Assembly (NCBI GenBank): GCA_046153015.1
Contig: JBJXGF010000084.1
Location: 1-6,688 of the forward strand
DNA length: 6,688 nucleotides
Direction of reading: 5' to 3'
Source of the DNA: JBJXGF01 sp046153015
GTDB lineage: Bacteria; Actinomycetota; Acidimicrobiia; Acidimicrobiales; CAIXPF01
The position numbers were made by a program, and so were the translations under genes. The notes below the pieces were generated by a model. It was not told where the DNA came from, ran no database searches, and saw nothing but the letters and a program-made list of their open reading frames with translations. Numbering within the stretch: the first letter of the stretch is position 1; the number at the start of each line of letters is the position of its first letter. Shown in pieces: positions 4,632 to 6,688 of the stretch.

Positions 4632-6425
4632 TCAGCGGGGGATGACCGGCAGCAGAACGTGGCTGGCGTGGGCGCCGTCGTGCAGCACCCGTTGCTGGGC
4701 GGCCACGCCGACGCTGCCCTCGCCGAACGCCTCTCCGGTGTTCAGGTTCCGGTCGAAACGGGGGAAGCAGCTGGAGCTGATCTCGAGGCGGATGCGGTGG
4801 CCGGGCAGGAACACGTTGCTGGTGGCCCACAGGTCGATCGTGAACTCGTAGGGCGTGCCCGGGGTCATCAGCTCGGGCTTCTCGCCCGAGCGCCGGTAGC
4901 GGGCCCGGACGATCCCGTCGAGCAGGTTCTGGGCGTAGCCGTCGGGGCGCACGTCGACCAGCTTGGCGGTGAAGTCGGTGTCGACCGCCGACGAGGCGGC
5001 CCACAGGTGCACGGTGACCGGGCCGGTGACCTCGAGCGGCTGGGTGAGCGGCTCGGAGGTGTACACCAGCACGTCGTTGCGCTCCTCGACCGGGCGTTGG
5101 TCCTGCACGCCCATGTCGATCGTGAGGTTGTTGCCGCCGAGCGAGGGCGCCGGGTCGTTCGGGTCGTAGGTGTAGGAGTCGGCCGGCTCGTCCGAGGGCG
5201 GCAGGGTGGACAGCGTCCCGTCGCCCCGCAGGGAGTTGGCGGCGCCGTCGGAGTGCAGGAACCAGCGCACGAGGCGCATCTTGGGCGGCGGCCAGTCGGC
5301 GAGGCTCTGCCACCGGTTCTCGCCCAGCGTGAACACGGTGACGGGCGGGTCGTCCATCACGCCGTTGTCCGCGTCCTTCAGCCAGTGGTCGAACCAGCGC
5401 AGCAGCATCTCGTTGAGATCGATCATGGCGTTCTGGCCGAAGTCGATGTCGCCGGCGCCGCGGCTGCTCGGGAACGTGTAGGGCAGGAGGTGGCCCCAAG
5501 GGCCCACGATCAGGCGCTGGCCGTTGCGGGCGGCGTCGAAGCGGCTCTCGCTCTTGATGCTCTGGTAGGCGGTGAGGCCGCCCTCGGCGAAGATGTCGTA
5601 CCACGACGTCACGTGCAGCATCGGCACGCTGACGCTGGCCGCGTGACGGTTCACGTTGGCCCGATGCCAGTACGGCCCGTCGTCGGCATGGGCGATGTGG
5701 TCCGCCATGTACGGGGCCGTCTCCTTCAGGATGTCGGCCCAGTCCTTGATCGGCAGGTGCCGGTACCACTCGTCCTTCAACGGGGCGAACGCGTTCAGGC
5801 CGTTGGGGGTGCGCCGCACCATGCCGAAGCCGCCGTCGAGCATCTCGCCCAGCTTCTCGACGAGATCCTTGCGGCCCTGGCGTTCGAGGGTGTTCTTCCC
5901 CTTCGAGATGGCGTAGGGCACCATCCAGCCCCACAGCGACACCCCGCCGGTGTGGTAGATCCAGCTCGCGTGGTAGTCGGCCGAGGCCGACACCGGGGCC
6001 TGGCACACGAGCGAGGGCGGCATCGGGTCGTTGCAGGCGATGAGGTACTGGGTGAGGCCCAGGTAGGACTGTCCGGTGGTGCCGACCCGTCCGTTCGACC
6101 ACGGCAGACGCGCCGCCCACTCCACCGCGTCGTACCCGTCGGCCGCCTCCTGGAAGATCGTGTCGTAGTCCCCTTCGGACTCGAAGCGGCCCCGGCAGTC
6201 CTGCACCACGTTCACGTAGCCGTAGCTGGCGTAGAGCGCGGTGGGCCCGTTCGGGTCGTCGGAGCCCTTCTTGCCGTACGGGGTGCGGCTGAGCAGCACC
6301 GGGAAGCGGCCCTCGGCGGCGGGGCGGATCACGTCGGCGTAGAGCGTGACCCCGTCACGCGTCTTCATCGGCACGTTCGTCTCGGTGACGACCTTGTACT
6401 GCTTGCGCGCCGGCACGATCATCAC
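4632..6425 (-). CDS. CocE/NonD-family serine hydrolase (X-Pro dipeptidyl-peptidase S15 type)
   Basis: This 597-residue alpha/beta hydrolase belongs to the CocE/NonD family (cocaine esterase, glutaryl-7-ACA acylase, alpha-amino-acid ester hydrolase), which cleaves esters or amides through a Ser-Asp-His triad. The start of the fold is NVPMKTRDGVTLYADVIRPA (17-36). LSRTPYGKK carries Y50, equivalent to the oxyanion tyrosine of cocaine esterase. VVQDCRGRFESEG (73-85) is typical. The nucleophile is S120 in GQSYLG, the acid D277 in SWYDIFAEG and the histidine H312 in GPWGH. A helical cap lies at about 150-255, and the C-terminal part from about 350 onward is the jelly-roll domain, with PVTVHLWAAS, DTDFTAKLVDV and PGHRIRLEISS. 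Length is close to that of cocaine esterase. No signal peptide is seen, so it is probably cytoplasmic. The start is GTG 6425 or ATG 6422, next to each other; a G-run (6437-6432) serves either. It is the first complete gene of the - strand run. The substrate is not predictable. Confidence 0.93.
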   Translation of the reverse strand: MMIVPARKQYKVVTETNVPMKTRDGVTLYADVIRPAAEGRFPVLLSRTPYGKKGSDDPNGPTALYASYGYVNVVQDCRGRFESEGDYDTIFQEAADGYDAVEWAARLPWSNGRVGTTGQSYLGLTQYLIACNDPMPPSLVCQAPVSASADYHASWIYHTGGVSLWGWMVPYAISKGKNTLERQGRKDLVEKLGEMLDGGFGMVRRTPNGLNAFAPLKDEWYRHLPIKDWADILKETAPYMADHIAHADDGPYWHRANVNRHAASVSVPMLHVTSWYDIFAEGGLTAYQSIKSESRFDAARNGQRLIVGPWGHLLPYTFPSSRGAGDIDFGQNAMIDLNEMLLRWFDHWLKDADNGVMDDPPVTVFTLGENRWQSLADWPPPKMRLVRWFLHSDGAANSLRGDGTLSTLPPSDEPADSYTYDPNDPAPSLGGNNLTIDMGVQDQRPVEERNDVLVYTSEPLTQPLEVTGPVTVHLWAASSAVDTDFTAKLVDVRPDGYAQNLLDGIVRARYRRSGEKPELMTPGTPYEFTIDLWATSNVFLPGHRIRLEISSSCFPRFDRNLNTGEAFGEGSVGVAAQQRVLHDGAHASHVLLPVIPR

Positions 6426-6490
6426 GGTGCACCCCCCAGGGTCGGGCCTCTACTCGCCACAGCGGCCCCAGCCTGGCACAGCGGGCGGGC
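6426..6490. other. Short gap upstream of the CocE-like gene
   Basis: These 65 bp separate the end of the right-edge partial gene from the CocE-like start. On the - strand they contain GGGGGG (6437-6432) close to the start codon. No clear promoter or strong hairpin was recognised, so both read-through from the right-hand gene and a promoter with poor consensus are possible. Confidence 0.4.
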
Positions 6491-6688
6491 TCAACGCTCC
6501 CAAGGTGAGAGCCGCAGCGAGGCCCGCCGGGCGGTCATGCGCTCGAGCAGGGCTCGCAGCTCGGCCGGCGGCGGGCCCGCCTCGCACCAGGCGGCGACGG
6601 CGTCGTGCAGCAGGTCGTTGCGCCGGTCGAGCTCGTCGAGCGCCAGGCCCGGGCCGGCTTCGGCGCCGGCCCCGGCCCCGCCCGCGAC
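6491..6688 (-). CDS. C-terminal end of an unidentified protein, cut by the window edge
   Basis: A - strand frame enters from the right edge and stays open for 65 codons to a TGA at 6493-6491. After a low-complexity Ala/Gly/Pro stretch, the translation becomes a regular charged helix pattern: LDELDRRNDLLHDAVAAW, then PPPAELRALLERM and TARRASLRLSPWER at the end. The mix of residues and the strong G/C third positions (for example CTG, GAC, CTC, GCC) look like real coding sequence. I do not recognise the family. A cytoplasmic helical tail is all that can be said. It is in the same direction as the CocE-like gene, 65 bp upstream, and could belong to the same transcript. Confidence 0.55.
   Translation of the reverse strand, partial: VAGGAGAGAEAGPGLALDELDRRNDLLHDAVAAWCEAGPPPAELRALLERMTARRASLRLSPWER

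Noticed and set aside
4627..4640. CCCCG/CGGGG hairpin at the end of the CocE-like gene as a terminator.
   Set aside because: The stem is only 5 bp and lies over the stop codon within an apparent operon. A stem this short is expected often in such GC-rich DNA.
2633..4645. A 670-codon open frame on the + strand opposite the amidohydrolase and the start of the second LLM gene.
   Set aside because: The translation is dominated by Val, Gly, His, Arg and Ala with no domain or motif. It is the mirror of well-recognised genes whose GC-rich third positions suppress stop codons on the other strand.
4543..6120. A 525-codon - strand frame inside the CocE-like gene.
   Set aside because: It is a shifted frame of the same strand, rich in Arg and Pro, while the overlapping frame has a complete CocE fold with its catalytic triad.

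Overview
The window is about 70% G+C and almost fully coding, with strong G/C preference at third codon positions, GTG as well as ATG starts, and two luciferase-like (LLM) oxidoreductases of the kind that use coenzyme F420. This points to a high-GC actinobacterium. A member of Acidimicrobiia or a related environmental lineage would fit, but that placement is inference from gene content, not a marker-based result.

Layout: positions 1-286 hold no gene I can support, but they contain a 14-bp perfect inverted repeat (95-108 with 194-207) and smaller hairpins. One gene lies on the + strand: an LLM class oxidoreductase (287-1201) with a good ribosome binding site. Everything after it is on the - strand. 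In transcription order from the right edge these are: the C-terminal end of an unidentified protein (6688-6491), a CocE/NonD-family serine hydrolase (6425-4632), a D-aminoacylase-like metal-dependent amidohydrolase (4546-2837), a second, dissimilar LLM oxidoreductase (2811-1807), and a five-helix half of an EamA/DMT transporter (1663-1238). The EamA half and the + strand LLM gene converge, and one long hairpin covers both stop codons.

How the genes may work together: the CocE-type hydrolase, the amidohydrolase and the second LLM enzyme run in one direction with gaps of 85 and 25 bp and look like an operon. Families of this sort cleave esters or amides (CocE), cleave N-acyl or cyclic amide bonds (amidohydrolase) and carry out hydride transfer or monooxygenation with F420 or flavin (LLM). 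A small catabolic or detoxification module for an acylated or amide-containing organic compound is a reasonable guess. The substrate cannot be read from the sequence.

I did not find a defence system, CRISPR array, RNA gene, insertion sequence or other striking new system. The points most worth checking are the half-size EamA gene with its own apparent expression signals, the inverted repeat upstream of the first LLM gene, the altered metal-ligand pattern of the amidohydrolase, and the identity of the hydrolase/oxidoreductase cluster.
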